From assembly GCA_045114455.1 (NCBI GenBank), contig JBGUKN010000021.1, positions 1 to 51,151 of the forward strand: 51,151 bases of DNA, in the 5' to 3' direction. Shown piece after piece: positions 16,574 to 24,857 of the stretch; position 1 is the stretch's first letter; every line of letters starts with the position of its first letter. A model generated the notes under the pieces. The model searched no databases. It was given only the letters and a program-made list of their open reading frames with translations, and had not been told where the DNA came from. Position numbers and translations under genes: made by a program. The stretch comes from UBA1732 sp045114455 (GTDB lineage Bacteria > Verrucomicrobiota > Lentisphaeria > Victivallales > UBA1829).

Positions 16574-18535
16574 TCAGATGACGACTTTGAAGCGTGCCGG
16601 GAGCTTGAGGAGTTCGGCGGAAATGGCGCCGATCTCCTTCACGAGCGCGGCGCGTTCCGGTGTGTCCTCCGGGATGTCGCGGGCCTGTTCGACCAGCGCG
16701 GCGCGTTTCAGCGTGTAGTAATCGGTCAGGATCAGGCGCAGGCTCGAATTGTAGGTGTTGCGGAAGAACTTTTCATAGAGGTCGGGATCGGCGGCGGGCG
16801 ACGAGGGCTGGACTCCATCGGCTTTTCCGCTGCTTCGTGCCTCCATGACGGCCTCGCGTTCCGCGCGGTGTCCGGCGGCCCGGTCGAGCGCCTCGACGAG
16901 CAGGGAAACGTCCGCGCCCTCCATTTCGAGCGAGGTCAGGATGGACGACGGAGCGGACTCCCATTCGCCGTTCATGGCGCTCTGGAGCAGGGCTTCGGCG
17001 GCCCTGCCGGGGACGGAATCGCCGAGCGAATCCGGGGGCAGGTCGTCGATCGCCTTCTGCGTGTATTCCTCGGAATCCAGCATCAGCACGAGCAGTTCGA
17101 ACACGGCATGTTCGAGCGAAGTGTTCCGCGGCTTTGGCGGCGGGACTGCGCCCGCGTCGCGCCGTACCGTGGATGCGGAATGCCGTGCGCCGTCGACGAG
17201 GCGGCGTTCCGCGACGCGTTCGATGGAGCTGAGCGGGACATTGAGCTTTTTGGCAAGCCAGTCGAAATAGAATTCGCGCGTGACCTCGTTTTCGAGCTGG
17301 ATCATCCAGTAGATCACATCGTTCGCGGCGGCGGCGCGTCCGGCAGGCGTGGACGGGTCGACGCGCGACAGCGCCTGTTCGAGCGCGAACTCGAAGAAAT
17401 CCGCGGCGTCGCGGACGGCTCCGGCGAGGGCGGCGGCGCCGTATTTGGAAAGCGTTTCGTCGGCGTCCTTCGCGCCGGGGTAGCGCACGACTTTTACATT
17501 GAATCCGAGCGGCAGGAGGATGGCGGCGTCCTTGAAGACCGCCTCCCGTCCGGCGTTGTCGTTGTCCGTGGCGAGGATCGCGGTCGAGGTGTAGCGTTTG
17601 AGCTTGGTCGCCTGGTCCGCGGTGAACGCGGTGCCCTGCGGCGCGACGGCGTGCGTCACGCCCGCCCGGTGCATGGCGATGGCGTCGAGCTGGCCCTCGC
17701 AGAGGACCACGGCTCCGGCCTTCGGGATGGCGGTTCGGGCGAAGTTCAGCGCGTAGAGGAGATTGCCCTTGTGGAAGATCGGCGAATCGGGCGTGTTCAC
17801 GTATTTCCAGCCCTGGGGGTCGGCCTCCACGGAACGCGCGCTGAATCCGACGACGCGCCCGGATTCGTTCCAGATCGGGAACATCAGGCGGTTGCGGAAG
17901 CGGTCGTAGATGCGTGACTGGTTTTCGTCCTTGCTGGACACGATACCGGACGCGCGGAGCTCGTCGTCGATGAATCCCTCCTTGCGCGCGAACTGGATCG
18001 CTGCGTCCCAGCTGTCCGGGGCGGCGCCGATGCAGAACTTGTCCGCGACGTCGTTCGGGATGCCGCGCGTGCGGAAATACGTCGCGACGGGTCCGTCCGG
18101 GTGCTCGAGCAGGAAGCGGCGGTAGAAGAGTGCGAGTTTTTCGTGCAGGGTGCAGAGGCGTTCGCGCGTGCCGTATTCAGGTTGTCCGTCGAGGTTTTCG
18201 CGGCGGCTGCCGCCCGGCCCGCGCCGCGGGGCGGTCTCCGGGATGATGATGCCGTATTTGTGCGCGAGGAGTTCGGCGGCCGAGGAGAAGTCGAGGTTTT
18301 CCAGCTCCATGACGAACTTGAAGACGTCGCCGCCCTTGCCGCAGCCGAAGCACTTGAAGATCTGGCGGTCCGGGTTGACCGTGAACGATGGCGTTTTCTC
18401 GTGGTGGAACGGGCAGCACGCCTTCCAGGTGAGGCCTGCCTTTTTGAGCGTGGGGACGTAGGACTGCACGACGTCTATGATGTCGGCGCGCAGCCGGATC
18501 TGGTCGAGTACGTCGTCCGGGATATAGCGGGGCAT
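16574..18535 (-). CDS. dnaG: DNA primase
   Basis: The 653-aa primase makes RNA primers at the replication fork. It has the CHC2 zinc finger (Cys41, His44, Cys62, Cys65), a DnaG catalytic core (about 125-250), and a TOPRIM domain with VLCEGQLDAI and ATDNDNAGREA (about 280-335). The C-terminal helicase-binding part is divergent, as usual. The ATG at 18535 lies 9 bases after the stop of the TPR lipoprotein gene, so the two are one operon. It is convergent with copA, with only 19 bases between the stops. Confidence 0.95.
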   Translation of the reverse strand: MPRYIPDDVLDQIRLRADIIDVVQSYVPTLKKAGLTWKACCPFHHEKTPSFTVNPDRQIFKCFGCGKGGDVFKFVMELENLDFSSAAELLAHKYGIIIPETAPRRGPGGSRRENLDGQPEYGTRERLCTLHEKLALFYRRFLLEHPDGPVATYFRTRGIPNDVADKFCIGAAPDSWDAAIQFARKEGFIDDELRASGIVSSKDENQSRIYDRFRNRLMFPIWNESGRVVGFSARSVEADPQGWKYVNTPDSPIFHKGNLLYALNFARTAIPKAGAVVLCEGQLDAIAMHRAGVTHAVAPQGTAFTADQATKLKRYTSTAILATDNDNAGREAVFKDAAILLPLGFNVKVVRYPGAKDADETLSKYGAAALAGAVRDAADFFEFALEQALSRVDPSTPAGRAAAANDVIYWMIQLENEVTREFYFDWLAKKLNVPLSSIERVAERRLVDGARHSASTVRRDAGAVPPPKPRNTSLEHAVFELLVLMLDSEEYTQKAIDDLPPDSLGDSVPGRAAEALLQSAMNGEWESAPSSILTSLEMEGADVSLLVEALDRAAGHRAEREAVMEARSSGKADGVQPSSPAADPDLYEKFFRNTYNSSLRLILTDYYTLKRAALVEQARDIPEDTPERAALVKEIGAISAELLKLPARFKVVI

Positions 18536-18544
18536 GGCCGGAGG

Positions 18545-19294
18545 TCAGCGGATGATTTCCAGACGCGTCTGAACATCCTTGTATTCGTCGAGGAGTTCAC
18601 GGCGGTTAGCCGTCAGGCGCAGGAAGGAGTTGTAGTACTGGCGCGCCTTCATGAGGTCGCCCAGATAGTAATCGTGCAGGATGGCGTTGTTCAGGTTCAG
18701 GTGCGGATTGTCCGCATCGAGGGAAAGCGCCTTCAGGAAAAGCGCGGTCGCCTTCTTCGGCTCGCCTTTCAGCACCTGGAGGACGCCGAGTTCATTGTAG
18801 ACCACGGCGGACTGGCTGAACTGCGGAATGGAGAGGAGGCGTTTGTTGAGGTTCAGCGCGTCCTCGGTGTTCAGGTGCAGTTTTGCGCGTGCGAGCAGGA
18901 TCAGCGTGTTGGCGTCGTCGGGGCGGATCTCCAGCGCGCGGGTCAGCGGCTTGACGCTGCTGTCGTATTTCTGCTGGCGGCAGTAGAGGCGGCCGAGCGT
19001 GTACTGCGCGATGAAGCTCGACTGGTCCGCCCCCGCGCGGATTGCCGCGTTCAGGGCTTCGTCGGGATGGTCGTTGTTTTCCAGCGCGATGGCGTACAGG
19101 ACGTTTGCGAGCGTGTCGCCGGGCGCCTTTTCCACGGCGTTTTCGGCCTGGTCGAGCGCGCGGTTCCATTTCGCCTCCTTCGCGGAGGCGAGGGCTTTGC
19201 GCATCCATTCGTCGGCAGTGGGTTCCGGTCCGCAGGCGGTCAGCAGAAACGCCGTGCAGACGGCGGCAAAACAAAATATATGAAGCAGTTTCAT
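18545..19294 (-). CDS. TPR-repeat lipoprotein
   Basis: The 249-aa protein starts MKLLHIFCFAAVCTAFLLTAC, a lipoprotein signal with lipobox LLTAC (Cys21). The rest is tetratricopeptide repeats, for example ALEIRPDDANTLILLARAKL and ALSLDADNPHLNLNNAIL. It probably sits on the periplasmic face of a membrane as a scaffold for other proteins. The start at 19294 has an AGAGGAGA ribosome site; the frame is open further upstream but without a signal peptide. It is co-transcribed with dnaG, which is unexpected and does not reveal its role. Confidence 0.75.
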   Translation of the reverse strand: MKLLHIFCFAAVCTAFLLTACGPEPTADEWMRKALASAKEAKWNRALDQAENAVEKAPGDTLANVLYAIALENNDHPDEALNAAIRAGADQSSFIAQYTLGRLYCRQQKYDSSVKPLTRALEIRPDDANTLILLARAKLHLNTEDALNLNKRLLSIPQFSQSAVVYNELGVLQVLKGEPKKATALFLKALSLDADNPHLNLNNAILHDYYLGDLMKARQYYNSFLRLTANRRELLDEYKDVQTRLEIIR

Positions 19295-19467
19295 CGGCGG
19301 AAAAATCTCCTCTTCTTTGACTCCATTTAAATGTAGCCCTTTTTTCCGTTTTTTCCAGTCGGTTTCCAGAAAAAAACGAAGGAAATCGGCGTCTCTGCGG
19401 AAAGATGGAGACGGGGATGAAAAAAGGCGGAATCCGCGGAGAAAATCCGGCGGCGCGGAATGCGCCG

Positions 19468-19884
19468 TTAAATCTGGCCGGAGACCGGTTTGCCGTCCAG
19501 CACATCGCGGATGGCCCGCGTGAGCTTCGGCAGGCGGTGCGGCTTGGCGATGAACCCTGCAGCGCCGTTGTCGAGAAGATCCTGTACGGCTCCCTCCTGG
19601 ACGAATCCGCTGGACAGCAGGATCTTCGCGTTCGGGTCGATGGCGCGGATCTGGTAGAACGTGCCGTGTCCGCCGAGGCGGGGCATGACCATGTCGAGCA
19701 GGACCAGCGCGATCTGGCCGGGATTGTCGCGGTAAATGGACACGGCGTCCTCTCCGTTTTCGGCTAGGAGAACGGAGTATCCGAGATTCTGAAGAGCTTC
19801 GATCAGGAAATCCCATACGGTCTCCTGATCGTCCACGATCAACAGTGTTTCTGTGCCTCTCGGCAGTGTCTCAGGTTCGGTCAT
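19468..19884 (-). CDS. Single-domain response regulator (CheY-like receiver)
   Basis: The 138-aa protein is only a receiver domain. The acidic pair Asp18-Asp19, the phosphoacceptor Asp64 in LVLLDMVMPRLGG, Ser91/Ser92 and Lys114 in FIAKP are all in place. The sequence style (ILLSSGF followed by GFIAKP) is that of receivers usually found at the C-terminus of hybrid kinases, here alone. No histidine kinase is adjacent, so its partner is unknown. It has its own promoter (19917-19945). Confidence 0.85.
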   Translation of the reverse strand: MTEPETLPRGTETLLIVDDQETVWDFLIEALQNLGYSVLLAENGEDAVSIYRDNPGQIALVLLDMVMPRLGGHGTFYQIRAIDPNAKILLSSGFVQEGAVQDLLDNGAAGFIAKPHRLPKLTRAIRDVLDGKPVSGQI

Positions 19885-19916
19885 CGGTCGTCCTTCCGCA
19901 AAAAAGTATCCCTATT

Positions 19917-19945
19917 ATTATACCGAAAGACCGGAAGAAAAACAA
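19917..19945 (-). promoter_or_regulatory. Promoter of the response regulator gene
   Basis: Minus strand: TTGTTT (19940-19945), 17 bases, TATAAT (19917-19922). Confidence 0.65.
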
Positions 19946-20007
19946 GAGCAAAAACGCAAAAAACGGAAAAAATAACGGATTATTTTCGGGATCGGGGGGG
20001 GAAGCGG

Positions 20008-21558
20008 TCACTTGCGCCAGAAGGACGGCAGGAAGAGTACGAGGATCGTGAAGAGTTCGAGGCGGCCGATGAGCATTTCGAATGCGGACAGGAGTTTTGC
20101 TGCCGGATTGAGCCAGTCGAAATCGCAGGCGGGACCGACCTGGGCCGCGCCGGGACCGACGTTGCTGAGGCTGGAGATGGAGATCGAAATCGCGGATTCC
20201 CAGTTGCATTCCGGGCAGACGGCCGGGATCAGGAGCGCGAATGCCAGGATGATGCCGATGTAGGCGGCGAAGAATGCGACGGTCTTCTGGATTGCGGGCG
20301 CCTTCATTCGGATATTGTTCAGGTACACGCCTGTGACGAGCTGCGGGAAGATATTGTGCTTGACTTCGGTCAGGCTCTGCCGCCACACCAGCAGGGCACG
20401 GACGCATTTGAGCCCGCCCGCCGTCGATCCGCCGCAGCCGCCGATCACGGAAATCCCAAGAAGCAGCGCGACCGCGATGGACGGCCAGATGCAGTAGTCT
20501 CCGATCGCGAAACCTGTAGAGGTCATGAGAGAGGTCGTTTGGAACGCCGCGTCGCGGAATGCCCGCCCAACGATTGCCATAGACGAGCCGAAGCCCTGTT
20601 CCGCGTCAACACGGTACGCCTCGCCCTGAAGCAGCAGTGCGATCGCGATGATGCAGGAGACGCCCGCCAGGATCGAGGTGTAGACGCGGAATTCCTCGTC
20701 GCGGAAATACGACAGAGTTTTGCCTGACAGGAACCGTACATGCAGATAGAAATTGATGCCGGAGATGAACATGAAGAACATGACGATCAGCGTGATCGGC
20801 GTGCTGTGGAACGCCGCGATACTGTCCTGCCGCGTGCAGAACCCGCCCGTCGAGATCGTCGTGAAGGAATTGCAGACCGCCTCGTAGAGGTTCATTCCCG
20901 CGAAATGCAGCAGCACGACTTCGCAGCCCGTGATTCCGACATAGATCAGCCACAGGATCTTTGCAGATGACGTAATGCGCGGGGCGATCTGGGTGTCGGC
21001 GGATTTCAGGCCGGGCGTCTCCGCGTTGTACAGCATCTGTCCGCCCCGGTTGAACATCGGCAGGACGGCCAGAGCGAGCACCACGATTCCCATGCCGCCC
21101 AGCCAGGATTCCAGCGCGCGCCAGAAGACTACGCCCCGGGACAGGCTCTCCACGCCGTCCGGCAGGACGGTCCCGTTCGTCAGATGGTATCCGCGGTGGA
21201 TCAGAGCGGCACTGGTCGTCGTGAACCCGGAAACGGATTCGAAGAAGGCGTCGTACCACGGCATCCCGGCCGCGAAGAGGAACGGCAGACCGCCCAGAAC
21301 TGATGCTGCAAGCCATCCGAACGCCGCGACCGCATAACCTTCACGAAGTCCGGCCTTGCGATGCTGTTCCGTGCGGGGACGGAAGACGGCGCATCCGGCG
21401 GCTCCGGCGATGAGCGTGGCGGCGGCGCAGATCAGGAGCGTGCGGACATCGCCGGGTGCGTCGTTGCAGAAGAAGCCGACGGCGCCGGAAACGGTTTCCA
21501 TGAGTCCGACCGCGGCGGCAATCACGCAGATGAAGAAAAGGATGAGCCTGTAGTTCAT
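20008..21558 (-). CDS. trkH: TrkH potassium uptake channel subunit
   Basis: The 516-aa membrane protein has the fourfold M1-P-M2 architecture of the SKT family. The four selectivity-loop regions read SGFTTTSA, FTTISTGGF, LMTSTGFA and SSLSNVGPG. The first three keep the T-S/T-G-type filter core; the fourth has N-V-G. TrkH carries K+ inward and is gated by TrkA, whose gene ends 17 bases upstream. The ATG at 21558 is chosen because the hydrophobic N-terminus MNYRLILFFICVIAAAVG begins there; the much longer open frame upstream overlaps trkA out of frame. Confidence 0.9.
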   Translation of the reverse strand: MNYRLILFFICVIAAAVGLMETVSGAVGFFCNDAPGDVRTLLICAAATLIAGAAGCAVFRPRTEQHRKAGLREGYAVAAFGWLAASVLGGLPFLFAAGMPWYDAFFESVSGFTTTSAALIHRGYHLTNGTVLPDGVESLSRGVVFWRALESWLGGMGIVVLALAVLPMFNRGGQMLYNAETPGLKSADTQIAPRITSSAKILWLIYVGITGCEVVLLHFAGMNLYEAVCNSFTTISTGGFCTRQDSIAAFHSTPITLIVMFFMFISGINFYLHVRFLSGKTLSYFRDEEFRVYTSILAGVSCIIAIALLLQGEAYRVDAEQGFGSSMAIVGRAFRDAAFQTTSLMTSTGFAIGDYCIWPSIAVALLLGISVIGGCGGSTAGGLKCVRALLVWRQSLTEVKHNIFPQLVTGVYLNNIRMKAPAIQKTVAFFAAYIGIILAFALLIPAVCPECNWESAISISISSLSNVGPGAAQVGPACDFDWLNPAAKLLSAFEMLIGRLELFTILVLFLPSFWRK

Positions 21559-21575
21559 GATCGGGCAGGGCGTGG

Positions 21576-22934
21576 TTATTTCGCTGGGAAGATTTTGTCC
21601 ACCGTGCGCATCGTATCGCGCGTGACGACCGCGACCACGATGTCTCCCTCGAGCAGAACGGTGTCCCCGGCGGGCGCGAAGATCTCGCTGCCGCGGAAGA
21701 CGAGCGCGAGGACGAGGCTGGCGGGGAGCTTTGCGGAGGAAATGGCTTTCCCGCAGAGCGGGGAGCCGCCGGCGATGCGGAATTCGGAGATGGCGGCCTT
21801 GAAGCTCTGGAGCTGGACGTCGACGCGTTTGTTGCCGCCCTCGAGGAGGCGCAGGACGGAGTTGGCGGCGACGAGCGTGGCGCTGAACGCGCAGTCGATG
21901 GGGCCCATTTCGCGGGCGATGCGGATGTATTCGGGACGGTGCGTCAGGCTGATGACCTTTTTCGCGCCGAGGCGTTTTGCGATGATGCACGACAGGATGT
22001 TTTCCTCGTCGTCCTGCGCCACGCTGACGAAGACGTCGGCGGCCGCGATCCCGGCGTCTTCCAGCAGGGATTCGTCGGTCGAATCGCCATGCAGGACCAT
22101 GATCCCGGGCGGGATTTCGTCCTGGATGCGCTCGCCGGTCTTTTCGTCGCGTACGATCATGCGGACGCCGAACCCGAGTTCGCGCGCCTTGCGGGCCACG
22201 ATCACGCTCGTGTCGTCGTCGCCGGAGACGATGATGCGCGACGGTTTCCCGGCGTTCTCCGGCGTCGCCCAGTCCACGAACGCGTCGATGTCCTCCTTCC
22301 GTCCGGCCACATACACGCGGTCGCCGGGGATCAGCAGGGTGTCGCCGTGCGGGACGAGCAGCTGGCGGTCGCGGACGAGGGCTGCAAAGCGGATCTTACG
22401 GAGGAGTTCCGGGCCGGGGATGTCGCGGATGCGGACGCCCTGGAGGATGCTGGAACGCGTGATCTCGAGCACGAGCATGGCGGCGTCCGGGTTCGTGAAC
22501 GTGATGGATTCGAGCGTGATCGGGCTGGTGAGGACTGCCAGGATCTTTTCGGCGGATTCCTCGGGCGAGGAGAACGTGCGCCAGAGCCCGTAGGTGGCCG
22601 GGCTGATGCCGTCGTCCTCGGAGAAACAGTCGTTGCTGTACAGGCGGCAGACGGTGTGCTTGACCCCGAGCTTGTTCGCGATCTGGCACGCGAGGATGTT
22701 CGCCGCTTCGTCGCCGCTTACGGCGAGTACTGCGTCGGCCGTTTCCGCGCCGGCCTGTTTCATGATGCTGACGCTGGAGCAGCTCCCCGCGATGGTCATG
22801 GCGTCGAACTGGTCGGAAACCCGGGCGAGTTTGTCCGCGTCGCTGTCCACGATCACGACGTCATGGTCTTCCTCGCTGAGCGCGGATGTCAGCAGGCGTC
22901 CCAGTTCGCCCGCTCCGATCACGATGATGTTCAT
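21576..22934 (-). CDS. trkA: TrkA potassium channel regulatory subunit
   Basis: The 452-aa protein has two tandem RCK units. The first Rossmann fold starts MNIIVIGAGELGRLLTSAL with GxGxxG and the acidic Asp at the end of strand 2 (VIVDSD). The second begins about residue 235 with RIIVSGDDDTSVIVARKA. TrkA-C domains follow each. It binds NAD(H) or nucleotides in the cytoplasm and gates TrkH. Its operon position after an HPr gene is notable, because PTS-type phosphocarriers are known to affect Trk in enterobacteria through EIIA-Ntr. Confidence 0.92.
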   Translation of the reverse strand: MNIIVIGAGELGRLLTSALSEEDHDVVIVDSDADKLARVSDQFDAMTIAGSCSSVSIMKQAGAETADAVLAVSGDEAANILACQIANKLGVKHTVCRLYSNDCFSEDDGISPATYGLWRTFSSPEESAEKILAVLTSPITLESITFTNPDAAMLVLEITRSSILQGVRIRDIPGPELLRKIRFAALVRDRQLLVPHGDTLLIPGDRVYVAGRKEDIDAFVDWATPENAGKPSRIIVSGDDDTSVIVARKARELGFGVRMIVRDEKTGERIQDEIPPGIMVLHGDSTDESLLEDAGIAAADVFVSVAQDDEENILSCIIAKRLGAKKVISLTHRPEYIRIAREMGPIDCAFSATLVAANSVLRLLEGGNKRVDVQLQSFKAAISEFRIAGGSPLCGKAISSAKLPASLVLALVFRGSEIFAPAGDTVLLEGDIVVAVVTRDTMRTVDKIFPAK

Positions 22935-23022
22935 AAAAGGTCTTCTCCCAGGTTCCGGTCACGGGACATCCGGTTTCCCGTCTGCCGGGATCGTCTTTCC
23001 CCACCGGACGGGCAAACGGTTG

Positions 23023-23295
23023 TCAGGTGAAGTCAAATTCGGTTTCGAAGAGTTCCGCGAGTTTTTTGCAGAGCTCTTCCTCTTTTTCTCCGGTCACGGC
23101 GATCGTGACCTCTTCGCCCTTCTGAAGCCCCATGGTGAGCAGGTCGAGAATGCTGGTGAGCTTGGATGCGCCCCGGGGGCCGGTGACCAGAATCTCATGC
23201 GTAGCCGCGTACGGTTCCGCGGTAAACATGATGACGCTGGACGGGCGGCAATGGATGCCGGCTCTGTTGCGGATTACAACGGTTTGCTGATACAT
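23023..23295 (-). CDS. HPr-like phosphocarrier protein
   Basis: The 90-aa protein is full length for HPr. The active-site region NRAGIHCRPSSVI has His15 in the usual position, followed by Arg17 and Pro18. The regulatory helix KLTSILDLLTMGLQKGEE carries Ser48 where Ser46 sits in HPr proteins phosphorylated by HPr kinase. No Enzyme I or sugar-specific PTS genes are in the window. It lies between a small lipoprotein gene and trkA (gaps of 23 and 88 bases, same strand), so it is probably expressed with the K+ uptake genes. That suggests regulatory rather than sugar-transport use, but this is inference. Confidence 0.88.
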   Translation of the reverse strand: MYQQTVVIRNRAGIHCRPSSVIMFTAEPYAATHEILVTGPRGASKLTSILDLLTMGLQKGEEVTIAVTGEKEEELCKKLAELFETEFDFT

Positions 23296-23318
23296 GCGTA
23301 TGCTATGCTTTCAGGATG

Positions 23319-23687
23319 TTAAAAGAACCAGATTGAACGGTTGATTGCTTTTTGCGTCCAGACGGACATGATGCCCTGCTCGCGGAAATACCGGTTCCCC
23401 CAGCCCTGCAGGACGCCGTCGTCATTGAAAAGGAACGGCGTGCACTCGTCCTGGGTGACCATTCCGTCGTACCATTTCGGGCTGGTGTAGTAAAACCAGT
23501 AGTTCTCCGTGCTGTAGAGCTCCTTTGCAAGAGGATCCCCGGCGATCTCGACGACCTGGTCCTTGGTCATGCCGACCCGGACGTCCGCCAGTTTCCCGCG
23601 CTGGTGCATCGCCTGAAAATAGCCGCAGGAAGCGGACATCGCGGCCAAAGCGGCGCAGACGAGGACCAGTAGCAAGTGTCGGATCAT
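23319..23687 (-). CDS. Small lipoprotein, SmpA/BamE-like or DUF3192-like
   Basis: The 122-aa protein has signal MIRHLLLVLVCAALAAMSASC with a lipobox ending at Cys21. The mature part contains VRVGMTKDQVVEIAGDP, the alpha-helical pattern of the SmpA/OmlA superfamily, and ends with FLFNDDGVLQGWGNRYF. BamE-type proteins support outer-membrane assembly, but the match covers only the fold pattern. The ATG at 23687 follows AAAGGAA. It is first in the operon with HPr, trkA and trkH and is preceded by a consensus promoter. Confidence 0.65.
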   Translation of the reverse strand: MIRHLLLVLVCAALAAMSASCGYFQAMHQRGKLADVRVGMTKDQVVEIAGDPLAKELYSTENYWFYYTSPKWYDGMVTQDECTPFLFNDDGVLQGWGNRYFREQGIMSVWTQKAINRSIWFF

Positions 23688-23748
23688 TTCCGTTTCCTTT
23701 CGGGCTGATGAAAAAAGTTTCCTGGCGGGCAAAAAGACAGTTCTATAC

Positions 23749-23777
23749 AATATACTGCAAAAAAAGCGTTTTGTCAA
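23749..23777 (-). promoter_or_regulatory. Consensus promoter of the lipoprotein-HPr-trkA-trkH operon
   Basis: Minus strand: TTGACA (23772-23777), 17 bases, TATATT (23749-23754). The -35 box overlaps the stop codon of the pseudouridine synthase gene. Confidence 0.8.
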
Positions 23778-24745
23778 GCATAATCCGCCGAAAAGGAGTC
23801 CGCATCCGCGCCGAAAAGATTCAGCATCGCGGCGGGCGGCATGCTTTCGCATGAGACCGTCTCCTCCGAGCCGGGCGCCGTGAACCGGAGCCGCCACGCG
23901 TGAAGCGCCTGTGTCGGCAGGACCAGGTCCGCGCGGTCCGCATCTGTCATGGCATCTTCCGTGAACCGCAGGAAGATCGCGTCGTCGGGTCCGTAGAGCT
24001 TGTCGCCGACAAGAGGGAATCCGCAGGAGCACAGCGTGGCGCGGATCTGGTGCAGACGGCCCGTGTGCGGACGGCATTCGACGAGGCTGTACTCGCCGCA
24101 GGCCTTCCGGCAGATGAATTCCGTGCCGCACGGTTCGGCGTCCTCCGTACCCGGATCGGTCTCCGTGAAACGCCGTTTCTTCCGTACCGGCGAACCGGGA
24201 TCGGACGACAGCCAGCCGTTTTTCACGACCGTTCCCGCCGGGAACGCCCCGAAGACGGCGGCGAGATACGTTTTCTCCACCTGACGCGACGCGAAAAGCC
24301 CGCTCAGGACGCCCGCCGTTTCGGAGTCTTTCGCGAGCACGACCAGACCGGAAGTCTCCCGGTCGAGACGGTTCACGACGAAGAGATCCCCGTATTGCTC
24401 CTTCATCAGCATCAGCAGGGTGTTTTGGAAATAGCAGCCGGACGGATGGACCGGCAGACAGCCCGATTTCGACACGACCAGGAAGCCGGGGCGGTCCAGC
24501 ACGACCGAATACGACGGATCGACTTCCGGTTCGGCGATCCCCTGCACGTCGAACGTGATCACGTCGCCCGCATGGAGGCGTCGGGACGCGCGCACACGGA
24601 TGCCGTTGACCGCGATCCGGCCCGCGCGGATGATCGACTGCCATCCGGTTCGGGACTGGTAGGTGAAACGTCCTGAGAGAAAATGGTCCAGACGGATTCC
24701 TTCGAGCTCCGGCCCGGCGGTGGCGCTGATGATGCGTTCCTGCAT
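23774..24745 (-). CDS. RluA-family pseudouridine synthase
   Basis: The 323-aa protein has an N-terminal S4 RNA-binding domain (about 15-75) and the RluA catalytic domain. The catalytic motif reads VVNRLDRETSGLVVLAKD, with the Asp that attacks uridine. A later conserved block is ECRPHTGRLHQIRATLCSCGFPLVGD. It isomerises uridine in rRNA or tRNA; which site cannot be told. An extra charged segment (about 195-220) lies between the core strands. It is divergent from ffh. Confidence 0.87.
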   Translation of the reverse strand: MQERIISATAGPELEGIRLDHFLSGRFTYQSRTGWQSIIRAGRIAVNGIRVRASRRLHAGDVITFDVQGIAEPEVDPSYSVVLDRPGFLVVSKSGCLPVHPSGCYFQNTLLMLMKEQYGDLFVVNRLDRETSGLVVLAKDSETAGVLSGLFASRQVEKTYLAAVFGAFPAGTVVKNGWLSSDPGSPVRKKRRFTETDPGTEDAEPCGTEFICRKACGEYSLVECRPHTGRLHQIRATLCSCGFPLVGDKLYGPDDAIFLRFTEDAMTDADRADLVLPTQALHAWRLRFTAPGSEETVSCESMPPAAMLNLFGADADSFSADYA

Positions 24746-24783
24746 GGTTCCGATAAAAAAGAGGGGTTTTTTCAGGTTCGGGA

Positions 24784-24811
24784 TAGACTTTTTTGATTGT
24801 TATGCTATAAT
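24784..24811 (+). promoter_or_regulatory. Promoter of ffh, with an overlapping inverted repeat
   Basis: TAGACT (24784-24789), 16 bases, TATAAT (24806-24811), with TG one base upstream of the -10 (extended -10). A 7-bp inverted repeat TGCTATA/TATAGCA (24803-24821) overlaps the -10 and may simply reflect back-to-back -10 boxes for the divergent genes. Confidence 0.65.
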
Positions 24812-24857
24812 AAATATAGCACCGCCTGTATTTTTTCAAAGCGCAAGAGACCGTAAA

